The notes below the pieces were generated by a model, which was given only the letters and a program-made list of their open reading frames with translations, did no database searches and was not told the DNA's origin. A stretch of DNA of 32,510 bases from Candidatus Bipolaricaulota bacterium (GTDB lineage: Bacteria; Bipolaricaulota; Bipolaricaulia; Bipolaricaulales; Bipolaricaulaceae). Shown piece after piece: positions 9,188 to 17,711 of this stretch (the stretch's first letter is position 1; every line of letters begins with the position of its first letter). Made by a program: the position numbers and the translations under genes. The stretch covers positions 1-32,510 of the forward strand of contig JACIWI010000002.1 in NCBI GenBank assembly GCA_014361055.1, written 5' to 3'.

Positions 9188-10029
9188 GGGAGCAGGGGTA
9201 ACGGGTCCACCGGGTTGTCCCCCTGGCGAACCTCGAAGTGGAGGTGAGGACCAGTCGAAAGCCCGGTGTTCCCGGACCGGGCGATGGGTTGCCCTGCTTC
9301 CACGAACTGGCCTGGGAACACCAACAACCGCGACAGGTGGCCGTAATAGGTGGTGTACCCGTTCCCATGATCGATGACCACGAGCAAGCCATAGCCCCCA
9401 TGCCAGTCGGCCTCCACCACCCGTCCCGGGGCGGCGGCGTACACCGTGGTCCCCTCGGGAAGGGCGATGTCCACCCCGGAGTGGAACGAGGGTACCCGGT
9501 AGATGGGGTGAACGCGGGGGCCGAACGGGGACGAGATCGGTCCTCGCGCCGGCCACACGAACAGGCTGCTCCGCCCCTGGCCGAGCTCGACCGCGGTGGC
9601 CTGGGGCACCGTCCCCGGGGCGGGCACGAGGAGCCGCGCTCCTGGTGACGGCTCGCCGACAAGGTTATTGGCGCTGCGGATCGCGTCCTCGGCCACGTCG
9701 TAGGTCTTGGCGATGTCGGCCACGGTCTGCCCTGGCTTCACCGTGTGCAGCACCCCCCCTTGGGGGATGTAGAGGAGCTGGCCCGGGCGTACCAGCGACG
9801 GGTCGGTGATCCCGTTGCTCGCCACGAGGTACGCAAGGGGGACGCCGTACCGGTCGGCGATTCCGGACAAGGTATCCCCCGGGCGGACCACGTAGGTCGG
9901 AGAAGCGGAGGTGGTCGCCGGCGGCGAGGCCACCGGCCCCCCCGCCTGGGGGCTCGGGAGGAACGGGACCAGGAGGAGCGGGAGGAACAGGAGGGCGATG
10001 GCCACCGCCAGGATCGGGTTGTCACTCAC
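9184..10029 (-). CDS. LysM-repeat M23 family metallopeptidase (peptidoglycan hydrolase or EnvC/NlpD-type activator)
   Basis: A 281-residue envelope protein. Residues 5-24 form a hydrophobic signal or anchor segment, followed by a Pro/Ser/Thr-rich linker. Two LysM repeats follow (about 45-89, starting YVVRPGDTLSGIA; and about 94-136, starting HTVKPGQTVADIA), then an M23 lysostaphin-type domain (about 155-275). Zinc and catalytic residues are intact: His183 and Asp187 in HSGVD, His231 in YGHLS, His262 and His264 in GPHLHFE. It should therefore be an active endopeptidase cutting peptidoglycan cross-bridges, unlike degenerate activators of the NlpD type. The start is GTG 10029, overlapping the rho stop by 8 bases; the stop overlaps the murA start by 4. 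Confidence 0.92.
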   Translation of the reverse strand: MSDNPILAVAIALLFLPLLLVPFLPSPQAGGPVASPPATTSASPTYVVRPGDTLSGIADRYGVPLAYLVASNGITDPSLVRPGQLLYIPQGGVLHTVKPGQTVADIAKTYDVAEDAIRSANNLVGEPSPGARLLVPAPGTVPQATAVELGQGRSSLFVWPARGPISSPFGPRVHPIYRVPSFHSGVDIALPEGTTVYAAAPGRVVEADWHGGYGLLVVIDHGNGYTTYYGHLSRLLVFPGQFVEAGQPIARSGNTGLSTGPHLHFEVRQGDNPVDPLPLLP

Positions 10030-11269
10030 TGTTCATCAGCTCCAGGACCTGCTTGTTCGTCCGTGTCTGTTCCATCTTCTGCTTGATGAACTCCAGGGCG
10101 CTTCCTGGATCCGGCATCTCGGACAGGAGCTTACGCAGGATCCACACCCGGCGAAGGACATCTGGCTTGAGGAGAAGTTCCTCTTTTCTCGTGCCCGATT
10201 GGATGAGGTCGATGGCCGGGAAGAGCCGCCGGTTGGCAAGATCCCTGTTCAGAACAAGCTCCATGTTTCCGGTGCCCTTGAACTCCTCGAACACCACCTG
10301 ATCGAGGCGCGACCCGGTGTCGATGAGGGCGGTGGCGATGATCGTAAGCGATCCTCCTTCCTCGATGTTCCGGGCGGCGCCGAAGAACTCCTTCGGCTTG
10401 TAGAGGGCGGTGGGGTCGATCCCACCGGAGAGGAGCTTCCCGGACGGGGTGATGGACAGGTTGTAGGCCCGGGCCAGGCGGGTCAGGGAGTCCATGAGGA
10501 TCACCACGTCGTATCCCACCTCCACCAGGCGCTTGGCCTCGGCCGTGGCCAGCTCCGCCACCCGGGTGTGGTGCTGGGGCTCCATGTCGAACGTGGCCGC
10601 GATCACCTCGGCCCGTGTCACCGAGCGCCGGAAGTCCGTTACCTCCTCCGGCCGCTCGTCCACGAGCAGGATGAGGAGGCGCATGTCCGGGTAATTGGCC
10701 TCCAGGCCTTGGGCGATGTGCTTGAGGAGGGTGGTTTTACCGGCCTTGGGCGGGGACACGATGAGCCCGCGCTGCCCCTTGCCGATAGGGGAAAACAGGT
10801 CGATCATCCGCGTGGAGAGCTCCTCGGCGTTGTGTTCCAGGACGAGCTGCTCGTTCGGGTGGAGGGGGGTCAGGTGCTGGAAGTCCGCCCGCTTGCGCAC
10901 GGCCTCGGGGTCCATCCCGTCCACCTGGTCCACCTTGAGCAGGGCGAAGTAGCGCTCCCCTTCCCGGGGCGGGCGGACCAGGCCCTGCACGATGTCCCCG
11001 TCCCTGAGAGCAAACCGCTTGATCTGGGACGGGGACACGTACACGTCGTATCGGCTGGGGAGGCAGGACCTCTCCCGGAGGAACCCGTAGCCGTCGGGCA
11101 TGATCTCCAGCACGCCCTCGGTCACCAACTCCTGGCGTTCGGCCAGGATGCGCATCGTGGCGAGCTCCAGCTCGGCCGGAGCGAGCTCGCCGAAGCCGTT
11201 GACCCCAAGGTTTTGCGCGAGCTCCTGGAGCTTCTCCGGGCCAAGTGCGCGTACCTCGGTCATCTGCAT
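10022..11269 (-). CDS. rho: Transcription termination factor Rho
   Basis: A 415-residue hexameric RNA-dependent ATPase that ends transcription at Rho-dependent sites. The N-terminal Rho domain and cold-shock-like RNA-binding domain ([15 protein letters not shown], about 51-65; [12 protein letters not shown], about 75-86) precede the RecA-type core. Walker A is SPPKAGKTT near 172-180, Walker B is in the ILMDSL segment, and the Q/R-loop region includes [22 protein letters not shown]. No large N-terminal insertion is present. ATG 11269 was chosen over the in-frame TTG 11287 because GAGGTGATC lies eight bases upstream, an almost perfect Shine-Dalgarno sequence. The upstream 150-base gap may hold autoregulatory signals, as is known for rho leaders in several bacteria. 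Confidence 0.96.
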   Translation of the reverse strand: MQMTEVRALGPEKLQELAQNLGVNGFGELAPAELELATMRILAERQELVTEGVLEIMPDGYGFLRERSCLPSRYDVYVSPSQIKRFALRDGDIVQGLVRPPREGERYFALLKVDQVDGMDPEAVRKRADFQHLTPLHPNEQLVLEHNAEELSTRMIDLFSPIGKGQRGLIVSPPKAGKTTLLKHIAQGLEANYPDMRLLILLVDERPEEVTDFRRSVTRAEVIAATFDMEPQHHTRVAELATAEAKRLVEVGYDVVILMDSLTRLARAYNLSITPSGKLLSGGIDPTALYKPKEFFGAARNIEEGGSLTIIATALIDTGSRLDQVVFEEFKGTGNMELVLNRDLANRRLFPAIDLIQSGTRKEELLLKPDVLRRVWILRKLLSEMPDPGSALEFIKQKMEQTRTNKQVLELMNSE

Positions 11270-11317
11270 GCCGATCACCTCACGCAAGACAGGTAACGCT
11301 CAGGCGGATCAGGCCAC

Positions 11318-11332
11318 TGTCCCCATGGGACA
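11318..11332. repeat. Perfect 6-bp inverted repeat in the rho leader
   Basis: TGTCCC and GGGACA flank a three-base centre about 50 bases before the rho start codon. It could form a small RNA hairpin or serve as a protein-binding dyad. It lacks a T-run, so it is not a simple terminator. The remainder of the gap 11270-11419 shows no gene; I could not identify a convincing rho promoter in it. Confidence 0.4.
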
Positions 11333-11419
11333 CGGCCGGTATGGGTGTGGGGATCCCTCGGGTTGGGAGATGAGGTACCATCGAACCGCCCCCTTTGCCG
11401 TGATGAAACGCTTTCTAGT

Positions 11420-12055
11420 TTAAATCTTCTTGAAAAAGGACTTGAGGACATCCCAATACATGGCCATGCGATCGACCATCCCCGCCCAAAACCCGCGTTT
11501 CTCTTCCTTGCGCACGTGGCTTACCCCGCACAGGACCACTTTTTTTTGGCGCCATCCTTCCTTCAACGCTAGCTTGGTCAGGGCGGCTTCGATCCCGAAC
11601 TCCGTGTCCTCCACCGCCCCACTGGCCCGCTCCCAGTTCTTGCGGGACATCACCCGCTGGCCGGACAGGAAGGACGCGATCCGTTGGGAAAGGTCGGTGG
11701 CCATACGCCCCTCCCGGAACACGCCGATCACCACGTCCGCATCCCCCTCCGCATAGGCGCGGATCATGTCCTCCACGTGGTGGACGCGGAGGCCGGTGAG
11801 GTCCGCATCAAGAAACAGGAGCACATCACCTTGGGCGTTCGCGACCCCGGCCGCCATCGCCGCGGCCTTGCCGCGATTGACCGGGAGACGCACCACATGC
11901 ACCCCGTAACCATCCGCCACTTCCGCAGTGCCATCGGTAGATCCATCGTCCACAACGACAATCTCGCCCACCGAGGGCGCAGAGAGCAACGGTTCCAGGA
12001 CAGCTCCAATCCTTTCCGCTTCGTTGTACGCCGGGATGATGACTGAGACTTTCAT
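11420..12055 (-). CDS. Glycosyltransferase family 2 protein (dolichol-phosphate-mannose-synthase-like fold)
   Basis: A 211-residue GT-A fold enzyme. The start KVSVIIPAYNEAERIG is the canonical GT2 N-terminal strand and nucleotide loop. EIVVVDDGSTDGT (31-43) binds the nucleotide, and LLFLDADLTGL (79-89) carries the metal-binding DxD. FREGRMATDLSQ (about 113-124) and a CGVSHVRKEEKRGF stretch near the C-terminus fit short soluble GT2 proteins. It lacks transmembrane segments, although the last 20 residues are amphipathic and basic (KSFFKKI), compatible with peripheral membrane attachment. Donor and acceptor are not predictable. It has its own promoter between proS and itself, and no evident Shine-Dalgarno sequence before ATG 12055. 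The 150-base gap after it separates it from rho. Confidence 0.87.
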   Translation of the reverse strand: MKVSVIIPAYNEAERIGAVLEPLLSAPSVGEIVVVDDGSTDGTAEVADGYGVHVVRLPVNRGKAAAMAAGVANAQGDVLLFLDADLTGLRVHHVEDMIRAYAEGDADVVIGVFREGRMATDLSQRIASFLSGQRVMSRKNWERASGAVEDTEFGIEAALTKLALKEGWRQKKVVLCGVSHVRKEEKRGFWAGMVDRMAMYWDVLKSFFKKI

Positions 12056-12089
12056 CGGCTGGTCAACCGGTCAAGCGATGTATATAGCC

Positions 12090-12118
12090 AGTATAGCGCG
12101 GGACGGGCTCCTGATCAA
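12090..12118 (-). promoter_or_regulatory. Sigma70-type promoter upstream of the glycosyltransferase gene
   Basis: On the minus strand TTGATC (12118-12113) and TATACT (12095-12090) are spaced by exactly 17 bases. The -35 box overlaps the proS stop codon. The short leader (about 27 bases) holds two direct TTGACC hexamers, at about 12074-12069 and 12066-12061, which could be an operator. No Shine-Dalgarno sequence is visible. Confidence 0.65.
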
Positions 12119-13842
12119 CTGGACTCGGCACGGAGGAGGTCGTACACGCCATGGGCCAAGGCGTCGGGTTCGGCCGGGACCTTCCGCCGCGCCCCGTCCC
12201 GGCGCCGCTCCAGGTCCACCTCGCCCTGGGCCAACGCCCGCGGCCCGATCACCACGAGCACCGGGATCCCGAGGAGCTTGGCGTCGTGGAACTTCTCCCC
12301 GGCCGTTCTCTCCCGGTCGTCCACCAGCACCTCCAACCCGGCTCGGTCCAGGCATTCGGCGACCCGGACGGCGAACGTGGCATGGTCCGGACGGTCCGGA
12401 TTGAGCACGGCAACGAACACGTGGAACGGGGCCACGGAGGCCGGCCAGATGATGCCCTGGTCGTCGTGATGGCGCTCGATCACCGCGGCGAGGAGCCGCC
12501 CTGTCCCGATCCCGTAGCAGCCCATGATCAGGGGCCGCGGCCTTCCTTCGCGGTCCAGGAACGTCGCCCCCAGCGCCTCGGAGTACTTGGTCCCCAGCTT
12601 GAAGATGTGCCCGAGCTCGATCCCTCGCTTGACGCGGAGCGTCCCCCCGCAGCGGGGACAACGGTCGCCGTCCCGGGCCATCGCCACGTCCGCCACGATG
12701 TCGGCGGAGAAATCACGGGGGAAATTGACGTTCCTCAAGTGCCACCCCTCCCGGTTCGCCCCGGCCACGAGGTTGCGGGCCTTGGGGATGGAATCGTCCA
12801 CCACTACCTTGACCCCATCCCCCCTGATGCCGATGGGCGAGGCATAGCCGGGGACCGCGCCCACCGCGGCGATGTCGGCCTCGGTGGCCGGGGCGAGGTC
12901 CGTGGTCCCCACGGCCCGGGCGAGCTTGGTCTCGTTCACCTCGAGATCCCCACGGATCACCACGAACACGAGCTCGCCCTTGCCCCGGTAGAACACGGCC
13001 TTGGCCGTCTTCCGCTTGGGGACCCCGAGGAAGCTCGCCACCGCGTCGATCGTGTAGCAGTTCGGGGTAGCCACCTTCTCCAGCGGGCGCTCCCGTTCCC
13101 CCTCGTCGGCATCCTTGACCGCCACCGCCCCCTCTCGGTTGGCCGCATAATCGCCGCGCTCGCACTGGACGAGGGTGTCCTCACCGTGTTCGTTCAGGAG
13201 CATGAACTCGTGGGACCCCGAGCCGCCCATCAGTCCGGGATCGGCCTCCACCGGGAGAGGCGCGAGGCCACAGCGCCGGAAGATGTTCAGGTAGGCCTGG
13301 TACACCTGGGGGTAGTAGCGGTCCAGATCCTCGAAGCTCTCGTGGAAGCTGTAGGCGTCCTTCATCGTGAACTCCCGCACCCGAACGAGGCCGCCGCGGG
13401 AGCGGGGCTCGTCGCGGAACTTCGTCTGGATTTGGTAGAGCATCAGGGGAAGCTGGCGCCAGGACTGGATCTCCCGCCGGGCGAGGTCGGTCACCACCTC
13501 CTCGTGGGTGGGGCCGAGGACCATGTCCCGCCCGGCGCGGTCCCGGAATCGTACAAGCTGGGGCCCGAAATCCAAAAGCCTCCCGGTCTTGGCCCACAGT
13601 TCCGCCGGATGGACCATGGGCATATGGATCTCACACCCGCCAATGGCGTCCATCTCCTCGCGGATGATGGCCTCGATCTTCCGCAGCGCCCGCCACGCCA
13701 GCGGGAGGTAGGTGTAGATCCCGGCAGCAAGGGGACGGATCATCCCCGCCCGCAACATCAGGCGATGGCTGGGGATGTCCGCATCGGCAGGGTCTTCCTT
13801 CCACGTGGGGAGCAGATATTGACTGGCACGGACGTAGGCCAT
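12115..13842 (-). CDS. proS: Prolyl-tRNA synthetase, bacterial type with editing insertion
   Basis: Class II synthetase of 575 residues that charges tRNA-Pro. The N-terminal part has SQYLLPTWKEDPADADIPSH and the catalytic core motifs LGPTHEE, FRDEPRSRGGLVRVREFTMKD (motif 2) and GCYGIGTGR (motif 3). Between them lies the INS/YbaK-like editing domain, which clears mischarged Ala-tRNA-Pro; its catalytic-type Lys sits in VPKRKTAKAV, with DLEVNETKLARAV after it. The CPRCGGTLRVKRGIELGHIFKLGTKYS segment carries a Cys pair. A C-terminal anticodon-binding domain closes the protein. ATG 13842 gives the normal family start, 13 bases after the helicase stop; the longer open frame upstream reads through that stop region in another frame and was rejected. 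Confidence 0.96.
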   Translation of the reverse strand: MAYVRASQYLLPTWKEDPADADIPSHRLMLRAGMIRPLAAGIYTYLPLAWRALRKIEAIIREEMDAIGGCEIHMPMVHPAELWAKTGRLLDFGPQLVRFRDRAGRDMVLGPTHEEVVTDLARREIQSWRQLPLMLYQIQTKFRDEPRSRGGLVRVREFTMKDAYSFHESFEDLDRYYPQVYQAYLNIFRRCGLAPLPVEADPGLMGGSGSHEFMLLNEHGEDTLVQCERGDYAANREGAVAVKDADEGERERPLEKVATPNCYTIDAVASFLGVPKRKTAKAVFYRGKGELVFVVIRGDLEVNETKLARAVGTTDLAPATEADIAAVGAVPGYASPIGIRGDGVKVVVDDSIPKARNLVAGANREGWHLRNVNFPRDFSADIVADVAMARDGDRCPRCGGTLRVKRGIELGHIFKLGTKYSEALGATFLDREGRPRPLIMGCYGIGTGRLLAAVIERHHDDQGIIWPASVAPFHVFVAVLNPDRPDHATFAVRVAECLDRAGLEVLVDDRERTAGEKFHDAKLLGIPVLVVIGPRALAQGEVDLERRRDGARRKVPAEPDALAHGVYDLLRAESS

Positions 13843-13855
13843 CGTGGCCCCAAGG

Positions 13856-16303
13856 TTAGCGGAAAAGGTCCCGCAGGGCAACGGCCAGCTCGTCCGGTCC
13901 ATCGACCATCGTCGCCGGGACGGGGAGCGCGGCCAGGAAGTGTCCGCCATACGACTGGGTCGCGATCCGGGGGTCGGCGAGCACCACCGCCCCGCGGTCG
14001 AGCGGGGTGCGCACAAGGCGGCCTACGCCCTGGCGCAGCTTGAGCACCGCCCGCGGCAGGAACAGCTCGTGAAACGGGCTGCCGCCCCTGGCCTGGACCC
14101 GTTCCGCTTCCGCCTCGGCCACCGGGTCGGTGGGTACGGGGAACGGGAGGCGGACGATCACGAGGAGCTCCAGCTCCTCGCCGGGGAGGTCGATCCCCTC
14201 CCACAGCGTGTCCAACCCGAGGAGGAGGACCGGCGGTGGGTGGCGGCGGAATCGGGCCACCAACTGGTCGCGCTCCCCATCGCGGCCCTGGACGAGGATG
14301 GGTACCTCGGGGAGATGCTCGGCGGTGGCGAGGAGCAGGCGGCGGGACGTGAACAGGACAAGGCCCTTGCGGGGGGCAGCGGCCAGCGCCTTCCCCAGGG
14401 ATTGGGCCAGGGCCGCTGGATAGCCCGGATCGTCGGGGTGGGGAAGGTAACGGAGGACGAACGCCCGGACGCGGCGGTAGGAAAAGGGCGAAGGCCAGGA
14501 GCAAAACGGGGTGTGGTCCGGGTCCAGGCCGAGCTCACGGGCGATGGCGGTGGCGTCGTCCCCCACGGCCAAGGTGGCCGAGGTCAACACCCCGGCCTGG
14601 ATCTCCGCCCACAACCGCTCGGCCAGCGTCTCCCCCACTTCCACCGGGGAAGCGGTGAGAACGAGGCCGGTGGGCCCACACGCATACCAGAACACGAACC
14701 CCTCCTCGTCCGGAGCGAGGAGGAACCGGACCAGCGCCGCCAGCCGGCCAGCCTCGGCGGCCATGGCCGAGGCTTGCTCCGCCTCCTCCTCCGGGAGATC
14801 CCGGGCCAGATCGGCCAGGGTTTCGGCCAGTTCGGCCACGGCCTGGGCCAACGCCGTCCCGGCCGGGGAAAGGGGGCGCACATTGTCTAGCTCGTAGCGC
14901 CCGATCTCCCGTTCGAACGTGGCGGAAGCCGCCCTCCAAAACGCCCGGTGCGTGGCCACTGCCCGCTCCCAGACGCGGATTGCGGTCTCCACACCGGCAA
15001 GCTCTCCCCAGCCGGCAAGGAGCCCGGCCGGGCCGCGGCGCAGCTCCCCGAGGAGCCGGGGGATCACGGTCGGGGTGAGGCTCAGGCTCAGCGCCTCACG
15101 CATCGCTCCGGGAAAGCCGTGGGCCTCGTCCACCACCAGGAACCGGTACGGGCCGAGGAGCTTCCCCTCGCTGGCGAGGTCGGCGCCGAGGAGGGCGTGG
15201 TTGACCACCACCAACCGGGCCGCCCGCGCCCGGTCCCGGGCCGCCCGGGACGGGCAGCGGCCCCACCACGGGCAGGCCGCCCCGCCGCACCGGTACGGGA
15301 TGTCCCTGAGCTCGGCGAGGAGCGACGGACCCCCGGGGACGGACCGCAGCGCCGCCAGCTCGTCCAAGTCGCCGCTCGCGGTGCGCTCGGCCCAGGCGAG
15401 GAGAGGGACGAGGATCTCCGGAGGCAGGAGCCGCCGGCGTGCGTCCTCCAGCCGGCGGGGGCACAGGTAGTTCTCCCGGCCCTTGAGGAGGGCGCACGGG
15501 ACGTTCACCCCCAGCTCCGCAATCAGGAAGGGGAGGTCCCGCTGCCAGAGCTGCTCCTGGAGAGCGCGGGTGCGGGTGGCCACCACCGCCCGCTCCCGCC
15601 CCCCCGCCAGGGCGAGGAGGAGGGGGACGAGATAGCCAAACGTCTTGCCCGTGCCCGGACCGGCCTCCAGTAGCCACACGCCCCCTTGCTCCAGCGCCAC
15701 GTGCACGGCCTGGGCATACGCCCGTTGCTGGGGGCGCCGGTGGAGGCGGCCCTGCGCCTCCAGGCGGGCGAACGCCTCGTCCACCCCTGGGGGCGGCGAC
15801 CGGGCCTTGGCCGGGCGGGGAGGCGGAGGGTTCCGGGGGACGAGCCAGCCCGGATCCGGGAGGAGCCCCTGGATCATGGCCTGCGCGCCAGGAGGAAGTG
15901 CGCCCACTGCCGCCAGCGCCGCCAGGAACACGCGCCCCGTGGCCTCAGCCTCGGCCGCGACGTCCCCGGCAGCGGGCACGGGCAGGCCCAACCTGTGGAT
16001 CAGGACGGGGAGGGTATGGTCGGCCTCGCCCGGCCACACCGCGCGGGACAGGACCAACGTGTCCACCCACCGCGCCTCGGGGAGCCGGTCAAACGCCTCG
16101 GCTAGTGCGGCCCGCAGGCGGGGCACGTCGTGGGCGACGAAGGGGAACCCGGCGAGTTGGGCCAAGCGCTCGTCCCGTCCGAGGATCCCACCGGGTTCAC
16201 CCCGACCACCGCAGGAGACCCGCACGGTCTCCTTGGGCTTCCCGTCGCGGAACCGCACCAGCGCAAGTGCGTTTTTGCCCAGTGCGACGGCGACGAACTC
16301 CAC
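13856..16303 (-). CDS. dinG: DinG/XPD-like iron-sulfur helicase with a degenerate exonuclease-like N-terminus
   Basis: An 815-residue superfamily 2 helicase. The core has Walker A EAGPGTGKT (213-221), DEAH (392-395), and motif VI QGVGRLVR (about 758-765). Four cysteines at 281, 339, 344 and 350 are spaced as in XPD/DinG iron-sulfur domains. DinG enzymes unwind 5'-overhang duplexes, R-loops and D-loops. The N-terminal 135 residues resemble the DnaQ-type exonuclease domain of Gram-positive DinG: AHDVPRLRAAL near 57-67, WVDTLVLSRAVWP near 79-91, EAEATGRVFLAAL near 118-130. The acidic residues of ExoI (DxE) are absent and those of ExoII and ExoIII are replaced, so nuclease activity is unlikely. 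The start is GTG 16303, five bases after the CBS gene stop. Confidence 0.88.
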   Translation of the reverse strand: MEFVAVALGKNALALVRFRDGKPKETVRVSCGGRGEPGGILGRDERLAQLAGFPFVAHDVPRLRAALAEAFDRLPEARWVDTLVLSRAVWPGEADHTLPVLIHRLGLPVPAAGDVAAEAEATGRVFLAALAAVGALPPGAQAMIQGLLPDPGWLVPRNPPPPRPAKARSPPPGVDEAFARLEAQGRLHRRPQQRAYAQAVHVALEQGGVWLLEAGPGTGKTFGYLVPLLLALAGGRERAVVATRTRALQEQLWQRDLPFLIAELGVNVPCALLKGRENYLCPRRLEDARRRLLPPEILVPLLAWAERTASGDLDELAALRSVPGGPSLLAELRDIPYRCGGAACPWWGRCPSRAARDRARAARLVVVNHALLGADLASEGKLLGPYRFLVVDEAHGFPGAMREALSLSLTPTVIPRLLGELRRGPAGLLAGWGELAGVETAIRVWERAVATHRAFWRAASATFEREIGRYELDNVRPLSPAGTALAQAVAELAETLADLARDLPEEEAEQASAMAAEAGRLAALVRFLLAPDEEGFVFWYACGPTGLVLTASPVEVGETLAERLWAEIQAGVLTSATLAVGDDATAIARELGLDPDHTPFCSWPSPFSYRRVRAFVLRYLPHPDDPGYPAALAQSLGKALAAAPRKGLVLFTSRRLLLATAEHLPEVPILVQGRDGERDQLVARFRRHPPPVLLLGLDTLWEGIDLPGEELELLVIVRLPFPVPTDPVAEAEAERVQARGGSPFHELFLPRAVLKLRQGVGRLVRTPLDRGAVVLADPRIATQSYGGHFLAALPVPATMVDGPDELAVALRDLFR

Positions 16304-16308
16304 TGCGG

Positions 16309-16746
16309 TTACGGCTTCAGCCGGTGCAAGAGGTCGATGCGGCGCACCACCCCTACCAGGTGCCCGTCCGCGTCCACCACCGGGATCTGCTTGAGTCCCT
16401 TACGGATCATGATGTCCGCGATGTGAAAGTCGCCATCGTCAGGACGCACGGTGACCACCTCCCGGGTCATGAACTTGGCGATGGGTTCGTGCGCGATCTC
16501 CCCGAGCCTCCGGGCGAGTTGGTTCACGCTGGGGAGGAAGGACGCCGACTGCAGCATGTCCAGGTATCCCGGCAGGGCGGCCCGGATGAGGTCGCGTTCG
16601 GACACGATGCCCACCACCCGTCCCTCCTCGTCCACCACCGGAAGCGAGGTCAGCCCGGATTGGTCCATGAGGTAGATGACCCGGGTGACCGGGGTGTCCA
16701 GGTCCACCGCGGTCAGGTCCCGGCGCATCAGCTCATGGGCCTTCAT
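16309..16746 (-). CDS. Two-CBS-domain protein
   Basis: A 145-residue stand-alone Bateman module. CBS1 covers about residues 1-58 (MKAHELMRRDLTAV, then LTSLPVVDEEGRVVGIVSERDL). CBS2 covers about 89-143 (IAKFMTREVVTVRPDD, then LKQIPVVDADGHLVGVVRRIDLL). Such pairs bind adenine nucleotides or similar ligands and usually act as regulatory sensors of partner proteins; no partner is evident. It overlaps the upstream PfkB-type kinase gene by four bases (ATGA) and lies five bases before the helicase gene. Regulation of the kinase by nucleotide sensing is a possible but untested link. The start ATG 16746 was chosen because it begins the family domain; the long upstream frame lies antisense to no function and out of frame with the kinase. 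Confidence 0.88.
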   Translation of the reverse strand: MKAHELMRRDLTAVDLDTPVTRVIYLMDQSGLTSLPVVDEEGRVVGIVSERDLIRAALPGYLDMLQSASFLPSVNQLARRLGEIAHEPIAKFMTREVVTVRPDDGDFHIADIMIRKGLKQIPVVDADGHLVGVVRRIDLLHRLKP

Positions 16747-17711
16747 CCGCCCCCCTTGGGCCGGATCACCACGTGGTCGAGCTCCCGTTCGATAGCCGCT
16801 TTGTCTAGGCACAGCTTTTCCTCGACCTCGGCCGTGGCCACCGCCGCCGCCATCCCATACTTGACGGCATCGAGGAGAGCGGCCCCACGCGTGAGTTCCA
16901 CGAGGATCCCGCCCACCAACGCGTCGTCGGCCCCCACCAGGTTCTTGAACGTGGTCAGGGGGACCTTGGCCTCCAGTTCCCACACCCCATCCGAGGTGAT
17001 CAGGATGTCCCCGGTCACGTGATGGGAGATGAGGCAGGCCTTGACCCCACACTCCACGGCCCGCCTGCCGGCCCGGATGATCTCCTCTTCCGTGCGGAGG
17101 GGCATGTCCCCAAACCGGAGCTCCTCCCGCACGTCGGGCTTGACCAGGTACGGCCCTTCCTGGACCGCCTCCACCAGCGGATCGCCGCCGGTGTGGAGCA
17201 CTGTGGGCACACCCCGCAGCTTGGCCGACTGGACCAGCGTGCGGTAGAAGTCGTCCGGGATTCCCGGGGGCAGGGCCCCGGCCAGCACCACGTATCCCGC
17301 CCGCGCCAGCATGCGCTCGTACTTGCGGAGGAAGACGTCCACCGCGGGGTGCGGGACCTCCGGCCCCTCCTCGTGGATTCGGACCGGGTGGTACTCCTTG
17401 CCTTGTTCGAGGATGGTGACGTTGGTCCGGCTTTCCCCCTCGATCCACACGAAGTTCGCGGTCACATCCCGGCTCAAAAGATCCCGGAGGATGATCTGCC
17501 CGGTGTGGCCAGCGAGGAACCCCATCGCCACCGTGTCCACCCCATGGGCAGCGAGGAAGATGGAGACGTTGATCCCCTTCCCGCCCGCGGAAGTGCTGGA
17601 CTTGAGAGCACGGATCACGATCTCCTCCTCCACCCGCTCCAGGGACAGGGGGAGGTGATCCACCCAGTAGAACTTGTCCAGGGTCGGGTTGAGGGTGACG
17701 GTGAGGATCAT
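16743..17711 (-). CDS. PfkB-family sugar kinase, 1-phosphofructokinase/tagatose-6-phosphate kinase type
   Basis: A 322-residue ribokinase-fold kinase. The N-terminal MILTVTLNPTLDKFYWVD and the glycine-rich SAGGKGINVSIFLAAHG (41-57) are typical of the FruK/LacC subgroup. ALPPGIPDDFY (146-156) and the KPDVREEL motif (191-198) follow. The C-terminal ATP/anion-hole motif reads VGADDALVGG (259-268) where the family normally has GAGD: the catalytic Asp263 is kept but the preceding Gly is Asp262. Expected role: phosphorylation of a hexose phosphate to a bisphosphate. Substrate is uncertain, and the altered motif lowers confidence in full activity. It overlaps miaB (ATGA) and the CBS gene (ATGA), a tightly coupled trio. 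Confidence 0.87.
   Translation of the reverse strand: MILTVTLNPTLDKFYWVDHLPLSLERVEEEIVIRALKSSTSAGGKGINVSIFLAAHGVDTVAMGFLAGHTGQIILRDLLSRDVTANFVWIEGESRTNVTILEQGKEYHPVRIHEEGPEVPHPAVDVFLRKYERMLARAGYVVLAGALPPGIPDDFYRTLVQSAKLRGVPTVLHTGGDPLVEAVQEGPYLVKPDVREELRFGDMPLRTEEEIIRAGRRAVECGVKACLISHHVTGDILITSDGVWELEAKVPLTTFKNLVGADDALVGGILVELTRGAALLDAVKYGMAAAVATAEVEEKLCLDKAAIERELDHVVIRPKGGG

Noticed and set aside
11270-11419. tRNA or small RNA gene in the rho leader gap
   Set aside because: No cloverleaf, no CCA end and no promoter-terminator pair could be found; only one short inverted repeat is supported.
12151-14043. 630-codon plus-strand open frame opposite proS
   Set aside because: The proS reading has all class II motifs; the opposite frame has no family signature and is a codon-bias shadow.
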